Positions 18,466 to 28,505 are shown, counted from the first letter of the stretch. The stretch: DNA of 62,962 nucleotides from Rheinheimera sp. (GCA_003482455.1 DMYW01000044.1:1-62962); one strand, 5' to 3'. Notes: generated by a model from the sequence alone, not told the origin. Translations and numbers: made by a program.

Positions 18466-20514
18466 TCAGGCAATGGCATTGGGGCCCAGCACTAACGTCA
18501 TTTCGACTTGTTGTTGCTCGATAGCTTGACTTAAGTCTTGTTCCAACTGCGGTTGAATTTCATTAAATGGCTTTAATAAACGTTTAAAACCATAGGCGCG
18601 GTTACGGCCGTGCACTTTGCCCAAATATAGTGCCATATCAGCGAGTTGTAGTGCTTTTTCCCAACCTAATTGTTCATCGCTAAGCCCATCAAACGGCATG
18701 GTAATAAAACCTGCCGACACAGTGACATGGATGTGATGGTCACCACTGACCACCGGCGTATTGCCGATGGCATTTAAAACCCGCTGCACCAGTTGTTCGA
18801 GTGCGTCTTGTTCGATACGACGTAACAAGATTAAAAACTCTTCACCGCCCCAACGCAGCACCATATCGTCAGTGCGCGTGAGCTTTTTCAGTCGACGCCC
18901 CAACTCGACAAGTACCACGTCACCGGCTTGATGGCCGAAGTGGTCGTTGATGTGTTTGAAGAAATCGACATCAAGCAGAATAAAAGCTTCATGGTCAGTC
19001 TGGGTTTTGCGCCGCTCATCTTTCGCGGTGCGACTGGCCATATAATCTTGTAACGAGCGCCGGTTGAGCAGGCCCGTCAACGGGTCATGCGTGGAGGTAT
19101 AAGCGAGCTGGTCGTTGGCTTGTTGCAACATCGAGTTGGCCGAACGGACTTTTCGGTATAGCAAATACAGCAATGAAGAGCCGAGGACCAACACCAAACC
19201 AAATAAGATCACCACCCGCTGTTGGAGCTGTTTGGTTTCAATTTCGGCGGTTTTGAGGGCGTTTTGCTGTTTTAGTGTTTCGATTTCGCGGGCCTTTTGC
19301 TCCGCGGAGAAAGCTTCCTGCAGTGCACTCATTTGTTTATCGCGTTCGGATTGAAACAGTCGCTGGCTTGAGTTGAGTTGTTTGCGGACTGTTTCTGCTT
19401 CTTCGGCGTGCATGCCTGCGAGTTTATAGCCGTCGGCTAATTCTTCGTAATAGCTGATCATTTCAAATTCAGGCACTTGGTCTTGCTCGGCCATCGACAC
19501 CATTTCAGCCATCAGCGCTATACCATCTTTAACTTGACCATCAAGCAACATGGCGTAGCCGCGATTGAATTGCGCGGTAGCGATGCCATCCCGGAAATTC
19601 TGTTTTTGGGCGATTTGATAAGCACGTTCAAATGCGGCGGATGCCTCTTTTAGCTTTTTCTGTTTAAGTAGTGCATCGCCGAGGTTGTTTTCGAGCAAAA
19701 AGGTGTCAAGGCCAGGATATTGGGCTGACAATTGTAGTGCTCGACGCAAGGTTTGTTCGGCAGCAGCATGGTTATTCTCTTCCGATTCAATATGAGCTTG
19801 TAGTCGATATAAATCAGGGACTTGTGAGCGCAAGTTGTCACTGCGTAAGCCAAGTTCAATCGAGCTCTTCAACAAGCTTTTTGCTTCATTGAAGTTTTCC
19901 ATGCTGATATTTAGCTGGATCATGCTGTTCGCCAGCACCAGTTTGCGGGCAGGTGTACGCGGATGATGGTAGTTTTCCAGCGTTTTGTAAGCCGTAATAT
20001 AGGCTTTTAAGGCTTCAGGGAAATTATTGCGGTTTTGCCATTCAGAGCCAAGGAAACTAAATACCACATAACGAATGCGCGGGCTTTCAACGTTGGGGGC
20101 CAATCGCAACACGTTGTTAAACACGGCGTTCGCTTCATTCAGTAAATTCTGGCTTTTATAGAAATAATATTTCTGGCTGTCTTGCTCCGCTTGGAAATCA
20201 ATATTCGGATGTTCTTGCAGAAACTTTTCAGCCAGTTCTACATAGTGCTTCTGTGCTTGCACATCTTGGCGCGTGCCAGCGGCCATCATCAAATACACCA
20301 AAAGTCTGCTTTGATCTTCAGGCTGAATAAGCTGTTGCAACTGTGGCTCTAACGATGCCAACAGCGCATTGGCTTCAACGGGTTTGGAGTCAAACAGTTC
20401 AAGATATTGGTCGAGTTGCGCATCTAAGGGACCCGCAATAGCCGCAGGACTGGCCAGAGCGACAGTGACAAGCGCGGATGCAAGCAAGCGTTTGCAAGAC
20501 AAGGATAAATGCAT
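18466..20514 (-). CDS. Diguanylate cyclase with periplasmic TPR sensor region
   Basis: The 682-aa product starts with a signal peptide/anchor (about 1-27). A long helical region of TPR-like repeats (about 50-400) and a coiled coil follow, then one transmembrane helix (VVILFGLVLVLGSSLLYLLY, near 435) and a C-terminal GGDEF domain. The signature is RWGGEEF with an RTDD I-site five residues before it, so it should be an active, product-inhibited c-di-GMP synthase. The start is the ATG at 20514 with AGGA upstream; the longer frame adds a non-homologous N-terminus. Peptide- or protein-sensing TPR-GGDEF proteins of this layout are common in Alteromonadales. The signal is unknown. Confidence 0.9.
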   Translation of the reverse strand: MHLSLSCKRLLASALVTVALASPAAIAGPLDAQLDQYLELFDSKPVEANALLASLEPQLQQLIQPEDQSRLLVYLMMAAGTRQDVQAQKHYVELAEKFLQEHPNIDFQAEQDSQKYYFYKSQNLLNEANAVFNNVLRLAPNVESPRIRYVVFSFLGSEWQNRNNFPEALKAYITAYKTLENYHHPRTPARKLVLANSMIQLNISMENFNEAKSLLKSSIELGLRSDNLRSQVPDLYRLQAHIESEENNHAAAEQTLRRALQLSAQYPGLDTFLLENNLGDALLKQKKLKEASAAFERAYQIAQKQNFRDGIATAQFNRGYAMLLDGQVKDGIALMAEMVSMAEQDQVPEFEMISYYEELADGYKLAGMHAEEAETVRKQLNSSQRLFQSERDKQMSALQEAFSAEQKAREIETLKQQNALKTAEIETKQLQQRVVILFGLVLVLGSSLLYLLYRKVRSANSMLQQANDQLAYTSTHDPLTGLLNRRSLQDYMASRTAKDERRKTQTDHEAFILLDVDFFKHINDHFGHQAGDVVLVELGRRLKKLTRTDDMVLRWGGEEFLILLRRIEQDALEQLVQRVLNAIGNTPVVSGDHHIHVTVSAGFITMPFDGLSDEQLGWEKALQLADMALYLGKVHGRNRAYGFKRLLKPFNEIQPQLEQDLSQAIEQQQVEMTLVLGPNAIA

Positions 20515-20749
20515 GGATTCCTGGGGCCTCGTCAGTTTGCTGACGTTATTGGTATTATGGACCTTTCTACAAACTCCGTCGGAATTTGTTACAGACTGTA
20601 TCAGCATAACGATTGTCGGAGTTTTCGGCAAATATTGTTTAAATAATAGAAACTAAACCGTTCAAGTGGCGAAGAACTGCGACGATGAGTTTGCGACGAC
20701 TGGCCATCCATCTGCTAAGATGGGGCAAACTTGAATTTGAAAGTCCGGC

Positions 20750-22081
20750 ATGCAAGCGTTTAAACATCTCATTGCACAAATCCTTTCCTTTTTGGCGCTG
20801 CTTCTGGTCGTCATCGTGTTGACGGGGTGGTTGCTGCTGGATACTCAACCTCTGGTGGAACGCAGTTCCGCTTTAAGTGCCACTTCAGTACAAAATGGTC
20901 GGCAGCTGATGAGTTCCATTAACGCCTCGATGGAAAACGAGGCTGCCACTCAGTTAGTCATTCAAACCAATGCCGATGAGCTGAATGCTGCGTTTGCGAT
21001 TGCTGCGCGGACCTTGCCGGGTTTTCAAGGCGAAACCAAACTGCAATCCGATGGCTTGTCTGTGCTGATGACGATGCCGTGGCAGTTCATCGAGCGCACA
21101 TATTACGTCAATGCGACAATTCACATCGAAGCGGTGCAAGGTCCGTTGCAGTTAAAGCAAGTACAAGTGGGCAAAGTGACCTTGCCAGGGCGCTTTGCGC
21201 TGAATCTACTTAGTTGGGTGGCCGACGAGGCATGGGGGCAGGGCTCGGGCGCTCAATTGCTTGCCAAGGTGCGTTCGGTCAGTGTGCATGACCAAGAGCT
21301 GACGGTCGAACTGGAAAAACCACAAGGCTTTGGCGTGAGTTCACTCAAGCAACAAGGCGTAGCTTTGTATCGCAAGTTCACTGGTGCCGATTCGCTAAAA
21401 CAAGACATTGAAATTTATTATCAGCTGGCCGAGCAGTTCAGTCGGCAACAACAGGAAAGTAGCTTAGTGCCCTATTTGCAGCTGGTGTTTCGGGAAGCGC
21501 AACGTCGCTCGCAAGCGTCAGCAGATCCAGAGCGAGCCTTGGTAGAGAACCGCGCCGCTATTTATGGTCTGGCGCAGCTGCTAGGTGGTAAAAACTTGCA
21601 ACTGATGGTCAACGAAGTGAAACACGACGATGAACAAGCTGCGCTGAAGGTGACATTGGCGCGTCGGCGTGATTTGCAGCAGCACTTTATTTATTCCGCG
21701 ACTTTGCACTTGTTAACCAGCCAAAACATGTCGGCAACCGTCGGCGAAACCAAAGAGTTATTGGATTCTTTGCAAGGTGGTAGTGGTTTTAGTTTTGTCG
21801 ACTTATTGGCAGACAAAGCCGGGGCTCGTTTTGCCAGATTAGCGACACTGAGCCCGCAGCATGCCCAAGCGGTACAGGCCTTTTTCAGCTCGATGGATCG
21901 CCAAGAATCTGACGTGTTTCCATCCAAAGCCCGGCTGCCAGAAGGGATGCCAAAAGAGCTGTTTGAGCAGAAGTATCAGTCGATAGATTCGACGCTGTAC
22001 CAACAAATTGTCGAAGAAATTGAGCGTCGGCTTGACGCGTTACCGCTGTATCAGTTGGAACACCAAATTAGCTCGAACTAA
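20750..22081 (+). CDS. Uncharacterised membrane-anchored protein
   Basis: I do not recognise the family. The 443-aa product has one N-terminal membrane segment (about 8-30, AQILSFLALLLVVIVLTGWLLL) and then a long soluble region with no Cys and no obvious catalytic motif, so it is probably an anchored periplasmic protein. The first part (60-220) alternates beta-like stretches and the later part (230-440) is helical and Gln/Glu-rich. It is divergent from the TPR-GGDEF gene and convergent with the PepSY gene, 15 bases apart. The ribosome site is weak, so the start is uncertain by a few codons. Confidence 0.75.
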   Translation: MQAFKHLIAQILSFLALLLVVIVLTGWLLLDTQPLVERSSALSATSVQNGRQLMSSINASMENEAATQLVIQTNADELNAAFAIAARTLPGFQGETKLQSDGLSVLMTMPWQFIERTYYVNATIHIEAVQGPLQLKQVQVGKVTLPGRFALNLLSWVADEAWGQGSGAQLLAKVRSVSVHDQELTVELEKPQGFGVSSLKQQGVALYRKFTGADSLKQDIEIYYQLAEQFSRQQQESSLVPYLQLVFREAQRRSQASADPERALVENRAAIYGLAQLLGGKNLQLMVNEVKHDDEQAALKVTLARRRDLQQHFIYSATLHLLTSQNMSATVGETKELLDSLQGGSGFSFVDLLADKAGARFARLATLSPQHAQAVQAFFSSMDRQESDVFPSKARLPEGMPKELFEQKYQSIDSTLYQQIVEEIERRLDALPLYQLEHQISSN

Positions 22082-22096
22082 GCGCCATTTGTTTTT

Positions 22097-22792
22097 TTAG
22101 ACACTGCGGCGACGGCGTTTGAGGGTAAGCACCAGCAGTACTATGCCTGATAAGGTAAAACCAAGCGCAGTAATGCTGCTAGCGATCAGCAGTGGGTTGT
22201 GGCTGTTCTCGCGTTCTTGGTAATCCATGATGTGCAGCATCCAAGCGAAGTCATAAGCGCGCCACAGCGGTGTGCGCACGCGTTGCACCTGCCCTGTCAC
22301 AGGGTGCAGATAAAAGGTCACGTCATCCGAAAAATCCACTCGAAATAACGGCGCACTCAAGCCACGCGCTTCTAGTGGCACTTGCGTTAACCATTGCACT
22401 TGCTGCACGCTGGCCTCGCCTTGGTATTGCGTCAATGCCAACGCAGTGGCTTGTTCGGGTGACAATGGCGCCAACTCCTTGCCGCTTTGCGCGTCGATGT
22501 AGCGCTCACCTTGGTTACCTTGCAGCAGATACACAGGCAGTTCGGCACGTTGCGTGAGGCTAAGCTGCAAGCCCGCAGCTGCCTGCGCGGTTGGCACGAG
22601 CTGTTGTGGCGCAATGCGAGCGCTCGACCAATCTGCCGCCGGCCAATCTTTACGCAGCAAATTGCCACGGACTTCATTGATATCAAATGCACTCATCAGC
22701 AGGCCAGAACCAAACCAGGCTAATAACTGCAGTGACAACAGCACGCTTAACCATAAATGCAGGCGACGCCAGGTAGCTAGAGATTTGAACAT
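22097..22792 (-). CDS. PepSY-domain membrane protein
   Basis: The 231-aa product has an N-terminal membrane helix (RRLHLWLSVLLSLQLLAWF, about 9-30), a periplasmic PepSY-like domain and a second helix near 200-222, ending in KRRRR. The LHLWLS / WMLHIMDYQ / HNPLL pattern (about 185-195) is that of PepSY proteins often associated with iron uptake or respiration in gammaproteobacteria. The start is the ATG at 22792 with AAGG upstream; the longer frame upstream is not homologous. No operon partner is visible. Confidence 0.8.
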   Translation of the reverse strand: MFKSLATWRRLHLWLSVLLSLQLLAWFGSGLLMSAFDINEVRGNLLRKDWPAADWSSARIAPQQLVPTAQAAAGLQLSLTQRAELPVYLLQGNQGERYIDAQSGKELAPLSPEQATALALTQYQGEASVQQVQWLTQVPLEARGLSAPLFRVDFSDDVTFYLHPVTGQVQRVRTPLWRAYDFAWMLHIMDYQERENSHNPLLIASSITALGFTLSGIVLLVLTLKRRRRSV

Positions 22793-23088
22793 AATCAACC
22801 TTGAGGTGAATAAGATGCGAGTTGTCGCAGGTAAGTCGCGCCAAACGACTACTGTAACGAGCTTTGTCGCACATCGAAAGCTACTGCGACAATTGGTCGC
22901 AGTCACATCGGAACATGGCTTGCAAGAAAAACACATGAAATCACGGCAACATAGGAATAGAACCTGGTTTTAGGGCACGTCTGTGGCAGCAGATCAGCAC
23001 TGCAAGTGCTCAGTCGGTTCAAACTTTGCGATCAAACCAACCAAACTCTCGACATTACAAGGTAGTGAGGCCCAGCGCCGCACGCACA
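22793..23088. other. Intergenic region between PepSY gene and GH31 gene
   Basis: About 300 bases carry the upstream region of the PepSY gene. I see no gene or clear promoter. Confidence 0.4.
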
Positions 23089-23115
23089 AAAAAGCCGGCA
23101 GGAGGCCGGCTTTTT
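23089..23115 (-). terminator. Terminator of the GH31 gene
   Basis: A perfect 11-bp stem (AAAAAGCCGGC against GCCGGCTTTTT) with an AGGAG loop lies 16 bases past the GH31 stop. It is symmetrical and may work in both directions. Confidence 0.9.
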
Positions 23116-23131
23116 CATGTAGGAGCGAAGG

Positions 23132-26100
23132 TTATTTAGAACCGACCGAATCCCCGGCAAAGCCCAGCAGCGAAGCATTTGCCCAGTTGGCGCAGACTTT
23201 GGCGTTGCCGCCGGTGGTGCGCAAACTCAACACCCGAATGCCACGAATATCGAGTTCTGGTTTCACCACGGCCGGCGCTTGCACTAAGCCTGAATCATAG
23301 AGCAACACATCGTCACCATAGATTTGGAATTGCACGCCGCCGGCGGCTTTACAGCTGTCATCGACCCCAACGTCGGCACGTAATAATTGCCAGTAACCTT
23401 TGAGCGCATAGTCGATGCGACTGTGATGCGATACGCCAAGCCCTTTGCTGAATTTCAGGCCATTCATTTGCATGACAGGGCCGTCCGCTTTGGCTTTGCC
23501 GCCGTTGGCGCGATTTAGTTCCACTGGCCCTACCGCGTTGTCGCTGCGAAGTGGTGTCACCTCGGCTAAGAACAATTGTTGCGGTGCAGCGTTTGGCAGG
23601 GCTTGCTCAAACACTTTGAACTCCGAAATGGTGATAGGGCTGACTTGGCGTGGCAACAAGGCGTTGTATGCTTTAACACTAGTGCTATTGGCTGCCGTGA
23701 CCATAGGATCTGCCTCCGCTTCATCCCAAGTCGACAGTACCCGCAGGCGCATTAACCGGCCGGGTTTGGCTGGGAAGCTGACACGTTGTGCTTGTTGTTG
23801 CTGTTTTAGGCTACCACGGTACACCGCCTGGCCCCAATCGCCGTTGTTGTCCGCCAAATAGACTTCAAAGTCGCGCACTTGGCCATATTGCCAGTGCTTG
23901 TCGTTACGTGGCGCTATCGAGAACCCTTCAATCATCCGCCGCTCACCCAAAGACAACACAAATTCATGGGGACCGGTTTTGACAGATTGGTCACGTTTAG
24001 TTCTAAACCAAGTATCAGGGTTGCCATCAAACATGTTCTCCAGCACGTGGCCTGATTCTTCGGCAGGGCGGTTCAGCACCAACATGCTGTCGGGGGCGAT
24101 ACTGTGGTCATCCGCTGGGGCTGCAGGGTAGTCGCCGGTGCGATTAAGCGGCAAGGCCGCGTTAATGCGCGCGATGATCTGCAGCGGTTCTTGGATCGAT
24201 TGGGCAGCGGTACGTACTCGGATCACGCCATATTGCGCATCGTCAAAGGCATAACCCGCTTTGCCTGCGGCCAGTTCGGCCAGTGAGCGCTGTTTCAAGG
24301 CGCTGCCGTTGAGCTCGACGCTGTCGGGTTTTACTCGACTGTGCAGCCAAAATTCGTACGCACGTGTCGGCTCTTGACCTTGATAGGTCCCTTGCACGGC
24401 CGCTACTGTGACTTGGATATCGCCGGCTTTACCTTGCGGCGCTTTGACTTCAATGCGCTGTGTGCTTGATGCACCTTGCAAATAATCTCGCGTGACGCCG
24501 TCATCTTCATACAACGAATAGCTGCTCTCGCCATACGGATAAATGTCCAGAGTCAGCAGATCTTTGGGTTTTTCACCGTCAAAGTTCATCGCCGGGTACA
24601 TCGGCAAAATAGCGCCAGCCCGCACAAACAGCGGGATAGTCTCCAGCGTCACTTGGTAGTCCAAGGTAGTGCCGGCGGCAGGTGCATCGACCACCCGGCC
24701 GTCCCAGTAGTCAATCCATTGGCCCTCTGGCAAATACACATCTTTGCGCCAGCCTTTGCTGGCGGCCATCGAGCGATAGACAGGCGCCACTAACAAGTCG
24801 CGGCCGAGCATAAATTGGTATTTGTAACGCTCGTTCTTAGCGCCAGGGCTTTGTGGATGGTCCCACATCAAGCCGCGCACAATCGGCGCGCCAGTGTCGG
24901 CCGCTTGTTTCGCCGTCGTGTACATGTAAGGCATCAAACGCATTTTTAGCTTTAAAAACTTGCGGTTAATTGAGCGGTACGGCTCGTCAAACCACCATGG
25001 ATGCTTGCGCTCGGCCTTGGCCCAGCCTGACATGCCCATCAGCACCGGGGTGAAGCTTTTCCATTGCAAATCGCGAGTGTAGGTTTCTGGACTGCCACCA
25101 AAAATGCCGTCGACATCACCGGTGGCATAGGCTTGGCCTGACAAACCTGAACCAATCAGCGTTGGAATATGCCAGCGGATATAGTCCCAGCTGCCGGATT
25201 GATCACCCGTCCAAGTGACGGCGTAACGCTGAATACCAGCCCAGCCCATCACAGTCCAAATAAAGGGCCGTGCATTGGAATTCTGCAAGATGCCGTTGGC
25301 GGCCGCTTGGTTGGCGTCTAAAGCAAATTGGTAACCTTGGCCGGTCCAAGCCACATCGAGTTTTTGGGCGCGGGTTCCGGCGGTGCCTACTTCCCAAGCG
25401 ATTTTATCCACGCCATTTTCTGTCCAAAGCCCGGTTTTAAAGCCGTATTTAGCAAGGCCTTTGACCACTTCCGGCAAATTGGTATAACCACAGCCGTAGC
25501 CGTCGTTGGGCAGGATCCAACCGCCTGGCATGTCGTGTTCGCGGTATTTTTTCGCTACGGTTTCAATGACATCCGGTGTAGTGCCCGTGGGGCCATCGCT
25601 CCAGCCATCGGGCACTGTGCCTGGTTTTTTGACGTTGTCGCCGTCGTTGTAACAATCAGCGTCGCCATATTCAAAGGCCCAGCGCGGTAGTAGCTCGGCG
25701 CGGCCGGTGAGGCGGGTGTACTGATCCAGCACACCGCGCAGGTCATCGGCCACCATCACATAGGTGTCGTAGCGATTTTCTTGGTGATTAAAGCTGCTGT
25801 AATCAGCCGAGCGGAAGTCATAGCTGCCGTTGGCCCAGCTGTTGCGCAATAAGCCATAGCCTTTGCTCGACATCACAAAAGGCGCCGGACTTGGTCTGTC
25901 GTGTTCTTCCCAGCCGCCGGAGTAGGAGATCTCCATCGCTTTGCCTTTGAACTCGAAGTGACCATTTTGTTGGCCGCCACCATAAAAATGCTCATCGGCG
26001 CTGCTGGAAAGGGTTTGCAACGATTGTTTGTCACTAAGTGTCAGTGGCTGCAACTCTTCCCACAACTTGGTGCGGTTGTCGGCTTTGTATAGCGCTAAGC

Positions 26101-26434
26101 GCAGCGGTTTTTCATAGATGCGCAGTGCTAACTTGTCCGTTGTCAGCAATCGATAGCCATCGGCATCTTTGAAGTCATACCGCACCTTGCTTTGAGGTTC
26201 GGCGATGACAATCGGCGCCGCTTTGCTGCCTTCGCCAACCAACACACCTTGCGTGCCGGCTTGAATGCGCAGTACTTGATCACTAAAAACGCTGATTTGC
26301 AGCTGCAATTGATTGTCGGTATTAATTTGTACTTGCTGTGGTGCTGTCTGGATTTGTTGCACGTTGCCAAGTGGTGCAGCCCACGCGCTAGCACAAAGCA
26401 ATGGTAGAACAGCGAGAGCAAACGAAGCCCGCAT
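23132..26434 (-). CDS. Secreted glycoside hydrolase family 31 enzyme with F5/8-type and NPCBM modules
   Basis: The 1100-aa product has a signal peptide (1-19, ending AWA-A). An N-terminal GH31 beta-sandwich follows (about 40-240), then the catalytic barrel (about 250-600) and the proximal beta domain. After that come a discoidin/F5-8-type carbohydrate-binding module (about 775-945) and an NPCBM-like module (about 950-1095). Asp360 in KLDVAW is the likely nucleophile and Asp411 in WTGDQSGSWDY the likely acid/base. These motifs resemble GH31 dextranases and isomaltosyl/alpha-glucosyl transferases more than plain maltases. It acts outside the cytoplasm on an alpha-glucan or oligosaccharide. It is divergent from a DeoR regulator and ROK kinase, which probably control and complete the same sugar pathway; exact specificity cannot be read from the sequence. 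Confidence 0.9.
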   Translation of the reverse strand: MRASFALAVLPLLCASAWAAPLGNVQQIQTAPQQVQINTDNQLQLQISVFSDQVLRIQAGTQGVLVGEGSKAAPIVIAEPQSKVRYDFKDADGYRLLTTDKLALRIYEKPLRLALYKADNRTKLWEELQPLTLSDKQSLQTLSSSADEHFYGGGQQNGHFEFKGKAMEISYSGGWEEHDRPSPAPFVMSSKGYGLLRNSWANGSYDFRSADYSSFNHQENRYDTYVMVADDLRGVLDQYTRLTGRAELLPRWAFEYGDADCYNDGDNVKKPGTVPDGWSDGPTGTTPDVIETVAKKYREHDMPGGWILPNDGYGCGYTNLPEVVKGLAKYGFKTGLWTENGVDKIAWEVGTAGTRAQKLDVAWTGQGYQFALDANQAAANGILQNSNARPFIWTVMGWAGIQRYAVTWTGDQSGSWDYIRWHIPTLIGSGLSGQAYATGDVDGIFGGSPETYTRDLQWKSFTPVLMGMSGWAKAERKHPWWFDEPYRSINRKFLKLKMRLMPYMYTTAKQAADTGAPIVRGLMWDHPQSPGAKNERYKYQFMLGRDLLVAPVYRSMAASKGWRKDVYLPEGQWIDYWDGRVVDAPAAGTTLDYQVTLETIPLFVRAGAILPMYPAMNFDGEKPKDLLTLDIYPYGESSYSLYEDDGVTRDYLQGASSTQRIEVKAPQGKAGDIQVTVAAVQGTYQGQEPTRAYEFWLHSRVKPDSVELNGSALKQRSLAELAAGKAGYAFDDAQYGVIRVRTAAQSIQEPLQIIARINAALPLNRTGDYPAAPADDHSIAPDSMLVLNRPAEESGHVLENMFDGNPDTWFRTKRDQSVKTGPHEFVLSLGERRMIEGFSIAPRNDKHWQYGQVRDFEVYLADNNGDWGQAVYRGSLKQQQQAQRVSFPAKPGRLMRLRVLSTWDEAEADPMVTAANSTSVKAYNALLPRQVSPITISEFKVFEQALPNAAPQQLFLAEVTPLRSDNAVGPVELNRANGGKAKADGPVMQMNGLKFSKGLGVSHHSRIDYALKGYWQLLRADVGVDDSCKAAGGVQFQIYGDDVLLYDSGLVQAPAVVKPELDIRGIRVLSLRTTGGNAKVCANWANASLLGFAGDSVGSK

Positions 26435-26789
26435 AAAAACTCCTGTTATCGGCCGTTACCGCGCGCCAGCGATAGCTTTGTGCACAGTTTAGTGGCAAAG
26501 TGTCTGTTTTGACGTTAAAGCGCGGTTAACTATTGTCGGTTCGGCTGTTATAACGTCAAAATGAAAGCAAACGCAAGTGTTTATTCTGGTTTCGCGACGG
26601 AAAATAACCGAAATACGACTAAGCGCGCAGCGATTTGTTTTTGCATGCTTTCGAATAGATTTACTGTGTAGCAAAGGATTTAGCCTCGGTAGACTGTGCA
26701 TGTACCCAGCAAGTAGCTTTCACTTGCAGAATAACGAAAATAAATGAAAGCAATTGGTATTTAAAATACAGAGTGACAGAGGTTTTGAC
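26435..26789. promoter_or_regulatory. Divergent control region of GH31 and DeoR genes with repeated GAAAGC boxes
   Basis: Four GAAAGC boxes are visible: 26563-26568 and 26746-26751 on the plus strand, 26647-26652 and 26716-26721 on the minus strand. The two plus copies sit in an identical 11-mer, AATGAAAGCAA (26560-26570, 26743-26753). CTTTC-type repeats are known operators of the DeoR-family AgaR, so these are candidate binding sites for the adjacent regulator. Confidence 0.4.
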
Positions 26790-27560
26790 GTGGAGTTATC
26801 AACAATTGAACGTCAGCAAGAAATTGTTCGGCTGACTAATGAATTAGGCAAAGTCACTGTGGCGGACCTTTCCAGCCGCTTTGGCGTGTCGGAAGTGACC
26901 ATTCGCAGTGATTTGGCCACTTTAGATAGTAAAAAATTACTGGTGCGTTCACGCGGCGGTGCTTTGGTGAACGACGACCTAAGCCGCGAGCTGTCGTTTA
27001 AGGAAAAGCGCCAGAAAAATTCCGAGCTCAAACAAAAGCTTGGCCGCGCTGTCGCGGAGCTGATCAAAGACGATGAACGGATCATCTTGGACTCAGGCAC
27101 CACCACCGAAGCGGTGGCCGAGCATTTGAGCCTGCATAAAAATTTAACCGTGATGACCAACGGCTTAAACATCGCGTTAGCGCTGTCGCAAGCCGAACGG
27201 GTCGACGTGATGTTGACCGGCGGCACGTTGCGTAAAAAATCTTTGTCATTTTACGGCCCACAAGCGGAACAATCGCTGCAAAACTATTTGTTCGATAAAG
27301 TGGTACTCGGCGTTGATGGCTTTGATTTCAGCACGGGGCTGTCGACGCATTTTGAGGCCGAAGCGACCCTAAACCGCCTGATGTGCAAAGTCGCCCGCGA
27401 AATTATTGTGGTGACGGATTCCAGCAAGTTCGACAAGCAATGTTTCCATCTGATCGCACGCCCAGAGCAAGTACACACCTTAGTCACAGATGCGGGCGTG
27501 TTGCCAGAGCATGTGGCAGCGCTTGAAAAACTCGGCATTCGTGTATTGGTGATTAGCTAA
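26790..27560 (+). CDS. DeoR/AgaR-family transcriptional regulator
   Basis: From the GTG at 26790 (AGAGG 9 bases upstream) the protein is 256 aa, the usual DeoR length. The N-terminal HTH (about 5-60) reads ERQQEIVRLTNELGKVTVADL and FGVSEVTIRSDL. The C-terminal DeoRC sensor shows the phosphosugar-binding LDSGTTTEAVAEHL and TGGTLRKKSLSF. Family members repress sugar operons until a phosphorylated sugar binds. The ROK kinase starts 12 bases downstream, so this pair is one operon. The inducer is probably the product of that kinase (inference). Confidence 0.92.
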   Translation: MELSTIERQQEIVRLTNELGKVTVADLSSRFGVSEVTIRSDLATLDSKKLLVRSRGGALVNDDLSRELSFKEKRQKNSELKQKLGRAVAELIKDDERIILDSGTTTEAVAEHLSLHKNLTVMTNGLNIALALSQAERVDVMLTGGTLRKKSLSFYGPQAEQSLQNYLFDKVVLGVDGFDFSTGLSTHFEAEATLNRLMCKVAREIIVVTDSSKFDKQCFHLIARPEQVHTLVTDAGVLPEHVAALEKLGIRVLVIS

Positions 27561-27572
27561 AAGGGCAGCACG

Positions 27573-28505
27573 GTGTGGACGCTTGGGGTTGATATCGGGG
27601 CAACAAAAACTGAGTGGATGTTGTTTGATGCCTCAGGCGCTTGGGTGCTGCACCACCGCGAAGCGACCGCCGCGTTAGCACCAAACCAGTGGTTAGCTTG
27701 GCTGCGTCAGTGCGTAGCGCCAGCCCTGTTGCATGGCTCGCGTCTGCGCATTGGCATCGCGTTTCCGGGTGTCTTGAGCAAGCAGGGCCTGTTACGTGCG
27801 TCCAATTTGCCGCTGCTCGATGGTCAACTCACACTCGACATGTTGCAACAGGCACTAGCGTTTGATGTCACGGTCGGCAACGATTGTCGACTCGCGGGGT
27901 GGGCGGAAGCACGCCTTGGCGCTGGACGTGGCGTCGACAAAGTTCTGCACCTGCGGCTTGGAACTGGTCTTGGCGGCGGCTTTTGTCTCGGTGGTCAATT
28001 GTACTCAGGTCATCAGGGCGTAGCCTGCGAAGTTGGGCATCAAGGCATGGCTTCCGCGTGGCTAGCACAGCAGCAACTGCCACTGTGGCGCTGTGGTTGT
28101 GGCCAACTTGGTTGTGTTGAACAATATGTGTCGGGCCGCGGCTTGTTGCAGTTGTATCAACACGCCGCTCACTTACCAACGATGCCAGAGTTAATGCAAT
28201 GGCAACTGGCGTTTGCAGCGGCCGAACCTGCCGCACTCAAGGCATGGCAGCAACTGTGGGATGGTCTTGGCTGGGTCATCGCTGGGCAGCAACTAGCATT
28301 TGATGCTGAACTTGTGGTGCTAAGTGGCGGTGTGGTGGCGGCGGGGATCGACCTCGATGCCGTCCAGCAAGCGTGTCGACGCGCCTTGTTTAGTGGTGTC
28401 GAGGTGCCGACCATCCGCTTGGCACAACTCGCCAACAGCAGCTGTTATGGCGCTGCGCTGCTCGCTGGCGCGGTATTTAACGACCCGTCGGCTCGTTCTG
28501 CGTAA
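27573..28505 (+). CDS. ROK-family sugar kinase
   Basis: The 310-aa cytoplasmic kinase begins at a GTG behind AAGGG. Motifs: ATP-phosphate loop GVDIGATKTEW (4-14), substrate loop GNDCRLAGWAEARLGAG with catalytic Asp near 107, and the ROK zinc motif CGCGQLGCVEQYVSG (near 173-187). It should phosphorylate a hexose or N-acetylhexosamine (glucose, fructose, GlcNAc or similar); specificity is not evident. It is co-transcribed with the DeoR gene, next to a secreted GH31. Its 3' end overlaps the convergent neighbour by 29 bases. Confidence 0.9.
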   Translation: MWTLGVDIGATKTEWMLFDASGAWVLHHREATAALAPNQWLAWLRQCVAPALLHGSRLRIGIAFPGVLSKQGLLRASNLPLLDGQLTLDMLQQALAFDVTVGNDCRLAGWAEARLGAGRGVDKVLHLRLGTGLGGGFCLGGQLYSGHQGVACEVGHQGMASAWLAQQQLPLWRCGCGQLGCVEQYVSGRGLLQLYQHAAHLPTMPELMQWQLAFAAAEPAALKAWQQLWDGLGWVIAGQQLAFDAELVVLSGGVVAAGIDLDAVQQACRRALFSGVEVPTIRLAQLANSSCYGAALLAGAVFNDPSARSA

